Assembly: GCA_029891385.1 (NCBI GenBank)
Contig: CM057228.1
Span: 62,874,523-62,938,522 of the forward strand
Reading direction: 5' to 3'
Origin: Erythroxylum novogranatense
Lineage: Eukaryota > Streptophyta > Magnoliopsida > Malpighiales > Erythroxylaceae
Length of the DNA stretch: 64,000 nt
The notes below the pieces were generated by a model. That model did no database searches. It was not told the DNA's origin and saw only the letters and a list, made by a program, of their open reading frames with translations. Position 1 is the first letter of the stretch; the number at the start of each line of letters is the position of its first letter. This document shows positions 12,266 through 24,450 of the stretch, piece after piece. The translations under genes and the position numbers were made by a program.

Positions 12266-13110
12266 ATGGCAGCAGATGTGAAATCAATGGTTAACAGTGG
12301 CAATTCAGAGATACTAGTGACTCGAGACTTACTAGGAGAGTTATCAAAAGTTTTAGTTCACAAGGATTTACAGGAGCCTTCGCCTGACGTAAAGTCGAAG
12401 GTGGCTATCTCTCTTTTGTTTTCCTTTTCCAATCTTCCTTTTCATTTTCCAAGTTGTATTGCAAGTGGTAGCTGTATGTATGGCTTGATGTTCCCATAAA
12501 TCCGTATTCCTAAACCTACTGCTTCTGTTCTGATATGTTCCTTATTTGCTTTTGTTTTTGGAGTATAAGCGTGTGATACTTCTTTTGCATTATATTAAAT
12601 TAAAGTAGGCGGTGGGCTAATTCTAACTGCCGACAGGAATGCTGGTCCTCTTCATTAGCATCTATTAACAATACGAAGAGACACGATCACCATGTCATGC
12701 TGAGAACATCCCAACTGCAGAACAGAAAGCTGTCCTATTTCAACGCCAAGTTCCTGGAACTGAAACTCCAGGTACCTTCAACGAATACTTCAAACCATTT
12801 GCAGAGCGTGTGTACACTTGACAAGGTCAAGTCAGCTCTGCAGAGGGCAGATAAACATTCCTATTTAAAGAAACGATCCTCCTCCTCTCCACCACCACCA
12901 TCATCAGACTACAAACAAGAGGAGGGGGAGGGAGAGGAAGGGAGTGAAGGAGATGGGAATAAATCTATGTTCGCCGCTGGGTGTCCTGTTTGTTTGATGT
13001 ATGTCATGGCTTTGAAGAACAATCCCAAATGCCCTCGTTGCAACGCCATCATACCTTCACCATTGTTGCTTGCCAAGAAGCCTCGATTTGACCTTAACGC
13101 GTCTCTTTGA
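12266..13110 (+). CDS. CFL1/GIR1-like zinc-ribbon protein with C-terminal EAR motif
   Basis: I propose two exons, 12266-12400 and 12637-13110, with a 236-bp intron (gtggct...gacag) joining in phase 0 to give 202 residues. The N-terminus holds VTRDLLGE (about residues 18-25), a motif of plant CURLY FLAG LEAF 1-like proteins. The middle has CTLDKVKSALQRA, then a serine/proline run and an acidic Glu/Gly stretch. The C-terminus has a CPVC...CPRC zinc-ribbon-like pair of knuckles (GCPVCLMYVM, NPKCPRCNAIIP) and ends FDLNASL, a DLN-type EAR repression motif. CFL1 and GIR1 family members act in the nucleus with homeodomain factors and repress epidermal or cuticle genes. The WW-like segment of classical CFL1 is not evident here, so the exact subfamily is uncertain. 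The start was chosen as MAADVKS in line with relatives; an in-frame ATG lies further upstream at 12161. Confidence 0.65.
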
Positions 13111-13376
13111 AATTTGCTATGAAGTTGTTTGGCTTAGTTCTAGCAGTAATTTTCTTATAAGGGTTCGGTAAGTCGTGTCACATGGACCATGTAAATTTAG
13201 GTAAAACTCTGAACATGTTAGCAGACCTGTCTCTTCTGAAATTGAAAATGGGAAGATAAGAAGGCAACAATATTCTTTTGGTGTAAATTCATTCCTTAGT
13301 CAACCAGCAGTTTTAATTTCTTCAAGTACGTGGTTATGTTTTACGAGCAACGAGCTCAAGTTTTGTGGGCATATCA
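13111..13376 (+). other. Probable 3' UTR and spacer of the CFL1/GIR1-like gene
   Basis: Non-coding sequence between the stop codon and the MITE. I see no canonical AATAAA. Confidence 0.4.
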
Positions 13377-13386
13377 TCGCTTGTTG
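13377..13386 (+). repeat. Left target-site duplication of the MITE
   Basis: TCGCTTGTTG, identical to 13534-13543. Confidence 0.8.
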
Positions 13387-13533
13387 CAGCCCAAATCTCC
13401 TGTCCAATTTATCCAATATCAATCCTGTCTAAGTGGATCTAAGCCATTCATTTATGTAAGTCCCATACAAGTGGATGGCGTAGATCCACTTGGACAGGAT
13501 TGGTACTGGATAATTTGGACAGGGAATCACCAC
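13387..13533. mobile_element. 147-bp MITE (imperfect palindrome), Mutator-like by target duplication
   Basis: The element folds almost end to end. The left arm (cctgtccaatttatccaata, caatcctgtctaagtggatct) pairs with the right arm (agatccacttggacaggatt, ggataatttggacaggg) around a loop near 13455-13470. It is flanked by a perfect 10-bp direct repeat TCGCTTGTTG at 13377-13386 and 13534-13543. Duplications of 9-10 bp are characteristic of Mutator-like elements. No coding capacity. It sits about 280 bp downstream of the stop codon of the CFL1/GIR1-like gene. Confidence 0.8.
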
Positions 13534-13543
13534 TCGCTTGTTG
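13534..13543 (+). repeat. Right target-site duplication of the MITE
   Basis: TCGCTTGTTG, identical to 13377-13386. Confidence 0.8.
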
Positions 13544-14299
13544 TAAGCAATGCAACTGATATTTCTAAAAACTGAGTTTTAATTTGGTAATAGACTAAAG
13601 TATAACATAATGCGAGCAAACTTAAACCAAAATCTGACTCTAAAAGGGATGAAAAAGAAAACACATTTACACGAATATTAAGGTTTCAGGTGCAATTAAA
13701 GCAAAATGCCAGGGAGAAGGAGGGGGTACAAAAACATGGGAGCAATACCGCCGTGATTGATTCATTTAACCAGCGACGTCAACTTAAGCATTTAAAGCTC
13801 CAAGAAGAGTCGCACTGAAGATGCCACGTGGCAGATTTGCATTAAATATATTCTAATGCTGCATTTAGTCTGTAGGGTCTATACTCTATACACTGCGAAT
13901 TGACTTGGAGATATTTTTCTCAGATGCCGACGGCTGCCCACCAACAATTGCCACTCGTCCGTACTGTTGATCCAAGTATTCATTATCTTATTCCTAAGCT
14001 ACTTAAAGACACTTCTTTACAATAAGTTGGGTCAAAGTTTATCACTCCATAAAAGAGTCCTGGATAATGTAAACCTGAAATCTTAAAAATTATCAGGTTC
14101 TTTCTTATGTAGTTTGTACATTTTTGTACACAATGAGTCTTTATATATTTGATTGTTCAACTAATAATTGATTATTGACCTTGTTCAACATCGGATTCCT
14201 ATCAGCCCCAGATTTCTTAGTAGTTCCAACTTTCACACTGCCGCTGGAAACGAAGTGCCCATAATTAATCCGATCAAGGAGCTTTTGCCCAGGAGGTTA
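13544..14299. other. Non-coding DNA with promoter-like ACGT motifs
   Basis: No gene was recognised. Two ACGT-core elements lie close together (gacgtc near 13775 and a perfect G-box at 13823), but no credible reading frame follows in either direction. Confidence 0.4.
13823..13832. promoter_or_regulatory. Palindromic G-box GCCACGTGGC
   Basis: A perfect 10-bp palindrome with a CACGTG core, the binding site of bZIP and bHLH factors and a typical ABA-response core. No gene that it would regulate was found. Confidence 0.4.
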
Positions 14300-14412
14300 G
14301 AGGATCATCAACAGGAACATTTCTCATTTCTCCTAATTTGGCGTGACTCGAACTCAAAACCTCCTAGAAGGGAAAGCCTTAATTAAGGAGTTGAAACTAT
14401 TTAGGTCACTCA
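14300..14412 (-). mobile_element. Possible tRNA-derived SINE head
   Basis: On the minus strand, gtgacctaaatagtttca (A-box-like) is followed about 40 bp later by gagttcgagtcacgcc, which fits the pol III B box GGTTCGANNC except for its first base. This spacing is that of tRNA-derived plant SINEs. I saw no second copy in the window and no clear tail, so the call is weak. Confidence 0.35.
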
Positions 14413-14769
14413 TACTTGTCATTGATTTTGCTTTTCTTGCCTAACCATAAAGTTGTTTCATTCCCGTTTGGGAATAGAAACGTCTCAAGTTTGAGACGTC
14501 TCTTTTTCACCTATAATGCTGCGTATGGTTACTCTCTCCTATATGTAGAGATGAAACAAAAAAAATTTGGAGACAGTGAGATGTTTAGTTGTGATGGACA
14601 AAACAGATAAAACTGTATTCGTTTCGATAAAAAAAAATGTGTTTGATTGTAGTTGAAATAACATAAAAAACAGTGTCAATAACTAAAGTACCCCTACAAT
14701 ATAATATGATTGGAAATATATAATTTATTGATTATTTTAAAAAGAATAATTTTTATTAGTAAAAAAGTT
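14413..14769. other. Non-coding DNA
   Basis: Nothing recognised between the SINE-like piece and the microsatellite. The region contains a short inverted repeat (aaacgtctcaagtttgagacgtct, about 14479-14502). Confidence 0.4.
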
Positions 14770-15760
<991 letters not shown>

Positions 15761-16439
15761 AAGAAGGGGTATTTCTGGAAGTTGCTTATGTGTTTTATTT
15801 CGGAGATAGAGATAAGAAATTTTGTCTTTCAGTTTTGGAAAGAACAAAAATTTATGTTTTTATCATTCGGGGACAGAACAAAAATCAGTTGGGATAGCAA
15901 TCAAACATGCAGAGGGACATGATTTTTTTGTTTTGTCATCTGTCTCCACTAATGGAAACAGCAACCATACACTATGTAATAACCCTTTCCTATTCAAGCT
16001 AGCTTCAGTTTTAGGAAATAAATTCATCATACTCCCTCCTCTTCAAGCATCTTGCTTACTCCTTAGGCTCCCTACTCAAGCTGATATTTTCCCTCTTTTA
16101 CCAAACTTCACTCTGCTAATTCTTCTCTACATGCTATTCTATTCTGAGCTCATATATCTTTTGCCAATGTTGTTGTCTCCTCTCCGATCTCCACCTCTAT
16201 TGCTATAGGACTTACTAAAGCAAATTCCTTTGAAGCGCCTTCTTTCCTTGTGTATGTTTCTAAGGCAACTTTTTTTTCCTCCTTGGCTTCTTCTTCCTCT
16301 AACCCATCTCAACTCCCAAAGCTTAGAATTTTAAGTGATCCTGAGCCCAAAGAAAAAAAAACCAAATTTAGCCCTAAGCTAAGGACTTGAGCACTTTAAT
16401 CATTACTTCACCTCTCAAAAGTTCTTAAAGCTTGAGCTA
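15761..16439 (+). other. Upstream part of LINE A or flanking DNA
   Basis: A 128-codon frame at 15822-16208 has no recognised domain. The position before the LINE ORF1 text suggests a 5' untranslated region or ORF1 N-terminus, but this is unproved. Confidence 0.3.
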
Positions 16440-17300
16440 CTAGATGAAAATTAACTTTGGTAGGTTTTTTTTTTTAATAGAGGAAAAAAATTTCCTCGTA
16501 TTAAGACCTAGGATGAGTCTAAATAGGACAAGTGGGGTCTAAAACAAACACTTGTCATAGAGGAAAATTATTTCATATTCAAATTCAATGATGCCTTAGG
16601 TATATTGAATGTTTTACAATCGAGTCTTTGACATTAAATTGGAAAAAATACTTTCCTCCTCAAACAAAGGTATGTTATTTTAAATAAAAAGTCTTAAACA
16701 CATACCTATATGGGTATATTTTCAGAACAACCCTTTTGAGTACCAGTATATAACTAGTTTTAGTTTCCTAGCTAGCTTTAACGAAAAGCCTATTTGCTTT
16801 GGTGTACATACAATTAGCTTGAGAAGAATAGGCTATGCAAAAATTTGTGAGGAAATAGAAAAAGAAAGGGGATTAATTGATATTTTAAAGATCTAGAGAG
16901 TTATTGAACATGGGGGCTTAATGACATTTCAACTATCATCAAGATTTCCTTGGAAACTTAATTAGGTAAATTAGATTAGGATTTGGAAATTAACATGGAA
17001 AAATCTTACCTTTGAAAGGCAAGCTAAAGCAGAGAAAGAACTAGTCTCCAATTTTTGATGATATGATTATTACTAACACCTTAAATAGAGGTTCCACCTT
17101 TATCCTCTTGAAAAGCTTAAGTATCCCTAATCGTGAGAATATCATAGAGAACCTAAAGAAGGATATGTCTTTAAGCTCTAATATAGACTCATTTGAAGTT
17201 CTTAAAGTGATCATCTCTACTTGGCTCCCTAAAGTGAATACTTTTGCTGCCTCTCTTGGAAATTCTAAAGTCGGTCAAAACTAGGTCATAATCTTTATAG
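16440..17300 (+). pseudogene. LINE A ORF1 remnant (DUF4283-type)
   Basis: Across frames, the translation shows LFHIQIQ-CLRYIECF (the F-x-F-x-x-x-x-D-x-x-x-V-L segment), then at about 16780-16860 NEKPICFGVHTISLRRIGYA followed by KICEEIEKE. This matches the G-K-P...R-x-x-Y-A-R-V-C-V-E motif of plant LINE ORF1 (DUF4283) proteins. Stops and shifts occur throughout. ORF1 binds the element's RNA in active LINEs. Confidence 0.6.
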
Positions 17301-17484
17301 TGAAGGATAGCAAGAACTAAACATAAATCTCTATACGACTAGTACGAAATAAAATGTATTGCTCTCTAAGACTTAGATCAAAACATAGTAGAGTAAAGAA
17401 AAGAGTTCGAGTTGATAACAAGAAAAAGGTTTGGTGGAAAACCCAAGTGAAAGGGCTCTTAAGCCCTCATTCCTCAACAATTAT

Positions 17485-17571
17485 TGCTTGAAATATAAGG
17501 AGTTTAAATTACCCTAAAAAGTAGCAAGCCTTCTATGATTATCTACTAAATAAAAAATCATCTGTGGTTGG
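17485..17571 (+). pseudogene. LINE A endonuclease, 5' part before the gypsy insertion
   Basis: The frame reads NIRSLNYPKK, stop, QAFYDYLLNKK, SSVVG, which fits the WNxRGLNxPxKQ...VxLLQExK start of LINE APE-type endonuclease. The reading is cut at 17571 by the LTR retrotransposon and resumes at 28172. Confidence 0.7.
17567..17571 (+). repeat. Target-site duplication GTTGG (left)
   Basis: Identical 5 bp at 28172-28176, directly outside the TG...CA termini of the LTR retrotransposon. Confidence 0.9.
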
Positions 17572-19140
17572 TGTAGCGCCCCCTCACCGTAGGGTACACA
17601 TCGGGAAACCCGAAGGTCGCTCCGACACGTATCCCACGATAAAGGATTTACTACCAGAAAATTTCGCTAAAATCCATATGGCATCGCAGTAATAATAATT
17701 GCAATAAATCAGAAATCAGAAAATTAATATCCAAAATGTAATTTATCCAATACAATCATTCAATCCAGAATAGACAAATCTATCAGTCTCCTAACAAAAT
17801 CAAAAGGAAAAGCGATATGCGTCATCCTAAGTCATCCTCAAAATGCTAACCCAGCTGACCGACCTTTGAGCCATCACGACCCTCGCCGGCAACTCGCACG
17901 GCAGGAAAGAAAGATCTTCGAAGCTAGGAGTCTACTCTAACAGTCCTGAAAAATAGGTTGCAAATTTGGGTGAGTTTGCGAACTCAGTGAGAAACCATCA
18001 TCGATGGTTCACTCAAATCATGCATTACGCACACGGCGTACAGCATAGTACAGTAATATTTATTGTCAGTATAATATAACAGTTGCAGTATCAGTAGCAA
18101 TTTACAGTACATGTAACAATAAACAGTAATCCGAATCAGTTTGCAGTAACAAGTAATAGTCTACAGTAATTCACGTCATCACATATTTCAGTAATCGTCA
18201 CCACACAGTCAATCATGTAAATGCAATGCATATGTGACTCTTTCCAGTTATTCAGTTTTGTGCCCAAGTGCTCGATCAAGAATCGGTGTGGATGCGTCGT
18301 GATTTCTCCCTCGGGCTAAGCCAGTCAAGATAAAGATATGAGCTCAAGCTCTTTTCGGTGAAAATAGCAACTGGGACACATTCCATTATGTGATCATGCA
18401 TTTATGCATGCGGTGTCATGTTCGATAATTTACGGTGTGTATGGCTATAAAGCCCAAAGACATCGCTGCTCGAGAGTTCAATGGTATGGCTATAAAGCCC
18501 AATATTCATCCAAGATCACGTAATGATGCGATTGATTCGAAGAAACCAAGAGTCATATGGTAGTCATATAATTCACCTTTCCATGTAATTCACGAGAAGT
18601 ATGTAAGCAACCAGAGATTTGAGAAACCAACTAGGTTACTCACCAGTAACTTCCGAGCTACGCTGGAAGTCCCAAAGAATGTCCGTGGAACGACGGTCCA
18701 ATCAGTGCCTCTGTAGAATAAGAAATACAATCCCATTACTAGATGCTCAATTTACCGTGACAAGAATGCATATGTCTCAATGAAATGATGTACAATGCAT
18801 GTTCACGATTTCCGTGCTAATACCCAATTTTGGACTCTTAGGTCCAATTCGACTCTTAGTTCATTGATCGACAAGAATTGCTCCATTCCTAGAATTCAGC
18901 CAATTTCCTCAATTCATATTCTCTATAACCATTTCCTATTCATTCGGTCAAAACCTCTATTGCAATTTCCAATTTAAAACTCCAATTTGAATTTAATCCT
19001 TAGTCGACTGAATTTGTAATTTTCTAAGTCCCAATTCCAAAAACCTCAAACACACCTCTTCGGACAACTAGGGTGGAGGTCGCGACCAGGGGTGCGCCTG
19101 GTGCTCACCCGTATGCCCATAGGCCGCCTCAGAGTTATTG

Positions 19141-19412
19141 CTCCTCTACCAGTTCTCGCCCGTCTACCGAGCTCTCGCTCCTCTACCAGTTCTCGCCCGT
19201 CTACCGAGCTCTCGCTCCTCTACCAGTTCGCCTGTCTCACCGAGCTCTCGCTCCTCTACCAGTTCTCGCCCGTCTACCGAGCTCTCGCTCCTCTACAGTT
19301 CTCGCCCGTCTACCGAGCTCTCGCTCCTCTACCAGTTCTCGCCCGTCTACCGAGCTCTCGCTCCTCTACCAGTTCTCGCCCGTCTACCGAGCTCTCGCTC
19401 CTCTACCAGTTC
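19141..19412. repeat. 37-bp tandem array inside the LTR
   Basis: About seven units of a 37-bp sequence containing ctcctctaccagttctcgcc and cgtctaccgagctctcg. The Ser/Pro-rich frames read through it in three phases are repeat artefacts. The equivalent array in the other LTR (26757-26963) has fewer copies. Confidence 0.9.
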
Positions 19413-20145
19413 TCCTTCTTCCCCAACACATCCTTAAACACAATTCCAGTGTTCCAGATCCCCGACTCTGAAACTCTAACCCAAATTTTCCTCCGTGAAC
19501 AACTCTCAATTAATTCGATACACAAAATACAACAAATCCTTAGCTTCTATTCCTTCCAAGAACCATTTCCCTTAATTTATCAACACACATAACTCATCAA
19601 TTTCATCGTCGGAAACCTTAATATATATATAATCATCAAATATCTAAACCAATCATCAATATAACTCAATCACCAACGAATCGTACTATCTAAGGCAAGA
19701 AAGAAGCAAACTTTCTTGATGAAAGCCTCCAAGCTTACAACGATCACCAATCCCTTAACTCTTACACACTCACGATAACACCCAAAGTAGAACCCATCAG
19801 TAAACACTCTCAACCACCCAATCGGACATAATAAATGCCATAAATGCAGAGAAACCATTAATGACAACATTAAAACCATAAAACTTACCAATCACAGATC
19901 GAATCCACGATCTCTCAAAATCACCGAAACCCTAGAAATCCTTCAAAATCTTCGATCTACCAATCTCAAGGCTTCCAACCTTTATCAATCAGTAGAGACA
20001 TATTAGACTAATTACCATAAGGAAGAAGCCAAAAGAAATCAAAGGATCTCTCACCGTTGGGAGGAATCGAAATCACCGTAAAGGGGAAAGAAGAGAAACT
20101 GGAAAATGCCTTAGCAAACTTTTCCCAAATTTCTTTCAACCCTAG

Positions 20146-20153
20146 TATTTATA
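20146..20153 (-). promoter_or_regulatory. LTR TATA box (3' LTR)
   Basis: TATAAATA on the minus strand, at the same place in the paired LTR and in the partial LTR near 58.7 kb. It lies upstream of R/U5 in the element's direction, as an LTR pol II promoter should. Confidence 0.6.
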
Positions 20154-20622
20154 GCCCAACTCTCCAAATCGGTCCAAATTTGGTCTCAATTTCAATGGCT
20201 TAACACATAAATTTTCTATCGAAAATTCTAATTTTTCCATTGCCATTGGACAGTTCTTTCAATACTATACAAATAATCGACACCACTCAAATATTTCCAT
20301 CCGGTATTTTCTCCCGAATTTCCAAAATTTTCTAAAAGTCTCTATAAATTACCAATCACCCATAAACAAGATTAAATCATCAGTTGAACTTAATTACTCT
20401 AATTTCTCAATTAACTCTCAATCCAATCACCCAATATCCATAGTCACAATCAAATCTGGAAAATCATGAATGCACGTATCTAAGAATAAATGCATATGCA
20501 ATAAGCCTGTTCCTCTATAATTAGAGGCCAGTATCATGCTCAGTCAGTGAATGCAGTGAAACCTATCAGTATGGATCATAAATACCAAAATACCTTGCTA
20601 ACTTGATAGAACGGATGTTACA

Positions 20623-20637
20623 ATTCACCCCTCCTAA
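20623..20637 (-). other. Polypurine tract of gypsy element 1
   Basis: On the minus strand the purine-rich aggaggggtgaat directly precedes the 3' LTR, the position where plus-strand DNA synthesis is primed. Confidence 0.7.
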
Positions 20638-20954
20638 TAAAAATTTCGTCCTCGAAATTTCATACCTGTCCCATCAAATAAATGAGGATACTGGCTCCTC
20701 ATAAGCTCCTCCGTCTCCCAAGTAGCTTCCTCAGCAGAGTGGTTCTTCCAAAGTACTTTTACCAATGGAATCACCCGGTTTCGCAATTGCTTGACCCGTG
20801 ATCCAATGATCTGTACCGGCTCTTCCACATAACTCATATCACTGGCTATCTCGATATCCTGAGCCGTAATCACACGCGTCGGGTCCGATCGGTACCGTCG
20901 GAGCATACTAACGTGAAACACGCCACGCAATGGGACATCTCGCTCGGAAGCCAA
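20634..20954 (-). pseudogene. Integrase C-terminus and chromodomain (element 1)
   Basis: The frame begins near [14 protein letters not shown], the conserved end of gypsy integrase, and ends with a chromodomain: VKVLWKNHSAEEATWE, then TEELMRSQYPHLF. The chromodomain directs chromoviruses to particular chromatin. The frame runs 106 codons to the polypurine tract; the upstream integrase is frameshifted. Confidence 0.8.
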
Positions 20955-21192
20955 CTCAGAAGCGGTGGTCCTATCCTCTCAAGGATCTCAAACGGACCAA
21001 TTTATCGAGGGCTCAATTTGCCCTTACATACCAAATCTCAAGATCCTTTCCAAGGAGACACTCAAGGAATACTCGATCACCCACACTATACTCCATAGCC
21101 CGCCGATGCCGATCCGCATAACTCTTTCGTTCGTCTCGACCGAGCCGCCTTGATGCGACTCGATCAATCAGATCTTATCTGCTGTATCTGGA

Positions 21193-21540
21193 TCACTCGG
21201 GACCTCTATCGATCTCGACCCTCTTCATCCCAACACGGTGGTGATCTACATGCGCCATATAAGGCCTCATACGGTGCCATCCCAATCGCTCGACATCGTT
21301 ATTGTATGCAAATTCTATCGATTGCCAAGTATTGATCCCACGCACTCTAAACTCCAAGACACATGCCCGAAGCATGTCCTCAACAGTCTTGATCGTCCTC
21401 TCACTCTGTCCATCAGTCTGAGGATGGAATGCGGTGCTGAAATTTAGTCTAGTACCTATAGCAGTCTGTAGGCTCTTCCAGAACCTCGATGTGAACCTGG
21501 GATCCCTGTCTGAAACTATTGACAACGGAACCCCATGCAA
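21193..21540 (-). pseudogene. Integrase core, second half (element 1)
   Basis: Contains [19 protein letters not shown], with the second catalytic Asp, and [20 protein letters not shown], with the catalytic Glu, of the D,D-35-E integrase. Both motifs are intact. The frame shifts after about 80 residues ([13 protein letters not shown]). Confidence 0.8.
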
Positions 21541-22213
21541 TCGTACAATCTCTGCTACATACTTGGGCCAACCGATCGAGTATTACTCTCTCATCGGCAA
21601 GAAGTGAGCCGATTTGGTCAATCGGTCCACTATGACCAGATAGCATCATGTTGCCTCGGTGTCCTAAGCAACCCCGTCACGAATCCATGGTAATTCGCTC
21701 CCACTTCCACTCCGGAATGGGCAACGAATGCAACTTTCCCATCGGAGCTTGATGCTCGCTTAACTCGTTGACATGTCGACACCGGACACATATTTCGCCA
21801 CTTGCCTCTTCATACCAGCCACCGTAAATGTCGCCTCGGTGTGTTATACATCTTGGTCGAACCAGATGCATAGCATAAGCTGCCACATGAGCCTCCTCTA
21901 GGATCTCCGTCTCAAATCATCAATATCCAGCACACACGCCTCGTCCCATCCATAATGTCCCATCTCTCAACTCAAACTCGAATCTGCATCATCGAACTCT
22001 ATCAATCGGTTTCACTAGTACGGGTCCCGGTCCCGAACCTCCGAATCTGTCATGCGCAAAGATCGGCCGAGCCTCGGCAGTAGCAATCAGTGCTCCATCC
22101 TGCCCCAAATCCATCTGTACATTAAGAGCTCTCAACTGTATCAGACTAGGCAATCTCTCCATCTGAATCTGAGCTACAATACCATGCGATCTCCTACTCA
22201 AAGCATCGGCCAC
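21541..22213 (-). pseudogene. RNase H-integrase linker and H2C2 zinc-binding domain (element 1)
   Basis: At 22213 the minus strand reads MADALSRRSHG, the end of RNase H. The stretch 21886-21677 holds HRGDIYGGWYEE, then a C-x2-C pair (CVRCRHV) and LPIPEWKWERITMDS, the H2C2 zinc finger and start of the integrase core. Frameshifts separate the parts. Confidence 0.75.
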
Positions 22214-22327
22214 TACATTGGCCTTTCTGGATGGTACTCAATCGTGCAATCGAATCCTTCAAGAGCTCTATCCATCTTCTCTGCATCTCAAATTGAGCCC
22301 TCTCGACTCAACAGATACCTCAAACTC

Positions 22328-22867
22328 TTATGGTCTCGTGAAGATCTGGAACGCTCCCCATACGAGATAGTGTCTCCAGATCTTCTGAGCAAATACTACT
22401 GCAGCTAACTCCAAGTCATGCACTGGATAATTCACCTCGTGAGACCTCAACTGTCTTGAGGCATACGCTATAACTTTCCCATGCCGCATCAATACACATC
22501 CTAACCCACAGTGCGAGGCATCATCAGTAAACCACAAAGCCTCCAGCCCCTGAAGGAATGCCCAACACCGTGCAAGTGTCACAACCGATGTTTCACTCCT
22601 TAAAGCTCTTCCGCAATCCTCGGTCCATCCGAACGGTACATTCTTCCTCAATAGCTTCGTCGAGGCGGAGATCAACGAAAATCCTCGACGAATCTCCGTA
22701 ATAACCGGCCGATCTAGGAAACTCCTCAACTCGCACATCCTCGGAATCTCCCAACTCATCATCGCCTCTATCTTGTGAGGATCCACCGATACCCTCACGG
22801 ACACCACGTGTCCCGTAAACACGATCTCATCAAGCCAAAATTCACACTTAGCGAATTTGGCGAACAA
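22328..22867 (-). pseudogene. Reverse transcriptase C-terminus and RNase H (element 1)
   Basis: A 179-codon uninterrupted frame. Residues 1-30 ([20 protein letters not shown]) are the RT thumb. RNase H text follows: [20 protein letters not shown] with the first catalytic Asp region, [20 protein letters not shown] with the catalytic Glu, and KIWRHYLVW. This is the longest coding block left in the element. Confidence 0.85.
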
Positions 22868-23694
22868 CTACCTCTCTCTCATGACTGCAACACTATCCTC
22901 GGATGCTCGGTGCTCTCTGCTCATCCCTCGAATAAACCAAGATGTCATCAATAAACACTATCACAAATCGATCCGGTAGGCTGAAAATCCTATTCATCAA
23001 AGCCATGAAGGCTGCCGGGCATTAGTCAACCCAAACGGCATCACTAAGAACTCAAATGCCCGCATCTACTCCGGAAGCACTCTTAGGCACATCGGCCTCT
23101 GCAATCCTCACCGATAGTAACCGGATCAAGGTCCAACTTAGTGAACACTGAGCTCCCTGAATCGATCAAATAGATCATCAATCCTAGGCGGTGGATACTT
23201 ATTCTTCATCGTCACTCGGTTCAACCGCCTATAATCAATGCACGCCTCGAGTCCCATCCTTCTTCTTTACAAACAATACCGGAGCTCCCATGGCGAAACA
23301 CTCGGCCCGATAAACCCTTGTCTAAAAGTTCCTGAATCGAGCCTTAAGCTCTCTCGGGCCCACCGGTGCCATCCTATATGGAGGATCGATATAAGCGATG
23401 CAGGGAACGAGATCAATCTCAAACTCTATCTCTCGCCCGGGCGGCAATCCCAGTAACTCCTCGGGAAAACATCCGAAATTCCCTCACTACGGAACATCCT
23501 CCAATCTCCGCTCAACTCGAGAATCCACTACATGAGCCGATAGGCCTCACAACCTCCCCGCATCAATCTCGGGGCACTCATAAAGGATATCATCCTTGCA
23601 GCACAACTGACCGACTCCTCTAAACACCACCCGGGCTGTCCAGGAATCTAATCTAACCTCCTTGGTGTAACAGTCCATATGACCCTATGCACGA
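22868..23694 (-). pseudogene. Reverse transcriptase palm, frameshifted (element 1)
   Basis: Pieces of the RT are visible in different minus-strand frames: VKKKDGT near 23262-23242, RLNRVT-like text, MPFGLTNA near 23041-23017, and VFIDDILV near 22950-22930 (the F-x-D-D catalytic box). Single-base losses separate them. Confidence 0.7.
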
Positions 23695-24450
23695 TTAACG
23701 GTCCATCCCCAATATCACATCAATCTCCCGCAGAGCCAGTACTATCAAATCTGCACTCAACACTGCTCGGTCAATCTGGACCGGACATCCTATACATACC
23801 TCTCCCAATACAGTTGTACTACCTAGAGGTGTACTCACCTCTAACCCATACTGTAACCTCTGCCTATCCCCATGCAGTCTACATGCTAGATGCGGTGCAA
23901 TAAAAGAATGGGTGGATCCAGAATCCAACAATGCATATGCTTCTATACCAGAAATAAGAAGCATACCAGCAACAACATCCGGTGAGTCCTGGGCCTCCTG
24001 CCGTGTCATGGCATAGACCCTCGCCTGAGACTGCTGCCTGCCACTCAGTCCCTCGGACCTCACTACAGAACCCTCTGCTCGGCCTCGGCCTCGGCCTCGA
24101 CCTCTCCAGCCTGATCCACCTCCACGGCTCTGCTGGATCGGGGTATTACTGCCTGATCTACCAGTCATAGTAGACTGGGCTCCCAATGTCTCGGGGCAGT
24201 TCCTCACCAAATGCTCCATCGAGCCGCACCTCAAGCAGGCTCCAGATAACCATCGGCACTCTCCACTGTGCCTCTTGCCACAATGCTCACAGTCTGGGGC
24301 AGTCTGTCCTGATCCTCTGGCGCTACCACCACCACTAGCAGTCTGTGCGAATCTGCCCCTCTGCCCATATCCAGTCTGTCTGGCCCCTCCAACGGACCAA
24401 GGGCCTACTGTCGCCATCAGTAGCCCTGCCGGTCTTGCCATGGCTATCAC
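23695..24450 (-). pseudogene. Gag zinc knuckle and aspartic protease (element 1)
   Basis: A 251-codon frame. Residues 54-85 carry CEHCGKRHSGEC and then CLRCGSMEHLVRNC, a complete C-x2-C-x4-H-x4-C zinc knuckle that binds the element's RNA. An Arg/Gly-rich stretch (about residues 110-126) follows. The protease starts near residue 165, with active-site text LLDSGSTHSFIAP at about 174-186, a D-S-G motif. The frame stops after ILGMDR, where RT follows. Confidence 0.85.

Larger units (their letters stand above)
17572..20622 (-). repeat. 3' LTR of gypsy element 1
   Basis: About 3051 bp, ending ggatgttaca. Closely similar to 25212-28171, with most differences at CAG/CTG trinucleotides and in copy number of an internal 37-bp tandem repeat. 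Confidence 0.9.

Noticed and set aside
14300..14412. A true tRNA gene
   Set aside because: Box-like motifs are present on the minus strand but no cloverleaf can be folded; it is at most a SINE head.
19073..19592. Three long Ser/Pro/Leu-rich frames, up to 166 codons, over the same DNA
   Set aside because: They read through a 37-bp tandem array in three phases inside an LTR; the length comes from the repeat.
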